The notes beneath the pieces were generated by a model, which saw only the letters and a program-made list of their open reading frames with translations, had not been told where the DNA came from and did not search any database. 6,809 nucleotides of DNA from the NCBI GenBank assembly GCA_903894655.1, contig CAITQY010000777.1:1-6809 (forward strand), read 5' to 3'. Position 1 is the first letter of the stretch; each line of letters begins with the position of its first letter. Origin of the DNA: an uncultured Gemmatimonadota bacterium (GTDB lineage Bacteria > Gemmatimonadota > Gemmatimonadetes > Gemmatimonadales > Gemmatimonadaceae). Positions 6,459 through 6,809 of the stretch are shown here, piece after piece. A program made the translations under genes and the position numbers.

Positions 6459-6592
6459 AGAACTCTGATGCACCACGACCACCGCACAGCTTCTCCTTAC
6501 GGAGAGTCCCGGAACCTAGTGAATCCTACCCATGCACGCCACCGACGCGCACTCACGAGGTCATCCAACACCAGCACCAACAGACCAGCATA
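6459..6592 (-). other. Unusually long 134-base spacer between tRNA-Val and tRNA-Arg
   Basis: The other spacers in this unit are 19 and 36 bases. No cloverleaf or believable reading frame is visible here. A small hairpin lies at 6492-6505: a five-pair stem TCTCC/GGAGA that on the minus strand closes a GTAA loop, of GNRA type. It could be a processing element, a decayed gene or chance. Confidence 0.4.
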
Positions 6593-6666
6593 TGGGTCGT
6601 ACAAGACTCGAACTTGTGACCTCCACGATGTCAACGTGGCGCTCTAACCAACTGAGCTAACGACCC
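6593..6666 (-). tRNA. tRNA-Val (anticodon GAC)
   Basis: 74 bases with acceptor stem GGGTCGT/ACGACCC, anticodon stem CCACG/CGTGG and loop TTGACAT (anticodon GAC at 6630-6632), D loop AGTTGGTTA and T loop TTCGAGT. The discriminator is A and CCA is not encoded. It reads GUC and GUU. Confidence 0.97.
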
Positions 6667-6685
6667 AAGACACCGCTGTACTACA

Positions 6686-6758
6686 AGCGGGAAACGGGAC
6701 TCGAACCCGCGACCCCAACCTTGGCAAGGTTGTGCTCTACCAACTGAGCTATTCCCGC
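6686..6758 (-). tRNA. tRNA-Gly (anticodon GCC)
   Basis: 73 bases with acceptor stem GCGGGAA/TTCCCGC, anticodon stem CAACC/GGTTG and loop TTGCCAA (anticodon GCC at 6723-6725). The discriminator is U, as expected for bacterial tRNA-Gly, and CCA is not encoded. It is the first gene of the unit inside the window. No promoter is visible in the 51 bases before it, so the transcript may begin beyond the window edge, perhaps with more tRNAs. Confidence 0.97.
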
Positions 6759-6809
6759 AGACCAACCACCGCACGCGTTCGCCACGTGCACCACACGGAG
6801 TGGAGACGA

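Noticed and set aside
6444..6647. Open frame ending in SYKTRTCDLHDVNVAL
   Set aside because: It is the antisense of tRNA-Val plus spacer, the same kind of false call.

Overview
The window is GC-rich bacterial chromosome with ordinary gene density. It holds a secreted cytochrome c-type protein of the DUF1587/1595/1592/1588 group, a MASE1 hybrid histidine kinase, signal peptides ending in an 'HAQ' pattern, and tRNA genes whose 3' CCA is not encoded. This combination suits a soil or freshwater Gemmatimonadota-like bacterium or a relative from the Planctomycetes/Acidobacteria-type lineages. The taxonomic assignment is an inference from gene content; no marker gene is present.

Layout from left to right. 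(1) 31-2055, minus strand: a large exported DUF1592-family protein with an N-terminal c-type heme motif. It ends at an in-frame TAA just after the conserved polyproline stretch of DUF1588, and the few codons visible beyond the stop still read like the family. (2) 2254-2652, plus strand: a small exported helical protein resembling DUF4168, transcribed divergently from the first gene. (3) 2639-3418, minus strand: a Trp-rich multi-spanning TspO/MBR-type membrane protein that overlaps the previous gene tail-to-tail by 14 bp. (4) 3536-3979, plus strand: a 147-residue four-helix membrane protein with a histidine in each of three helices. (5) 4011-6179, plus strand, 31 bp downstream of (4) and probably co-transcribed: a 722-residue hybrid sensor kinase (MASE1 - coiled coil - HisKA - HATPase_c - REC) with a threefold LAMP repeat in the linker before the receiver. 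(6) 6275-6758, minus strand: four tRNA genes, transcribed in the order Gly(GCC), Val(GAC), Arg(ACG), Pro(CGG). A strong UUCG-loop hairpin at 6232-6259 ends this unit and probably also stops transcription from the kinase gene.

How the parts may relate: genes 3, 4 and 5 form a divergent membrane/sensory neighbourhood. TspO proteins bind porphyrins, and gene 4 has a histidine pattern that could hold a b-type heme, so a porphyrin- or redox-linked signalling role for the kinase can be proposed. That is speculation from context. The best-supported anomaly is the in-frame stop in the DUF1592 gene. I see no mobile element, CRISPR array, phage gene or defence system, and nothing that clearly amounts to a new multi-gene system.
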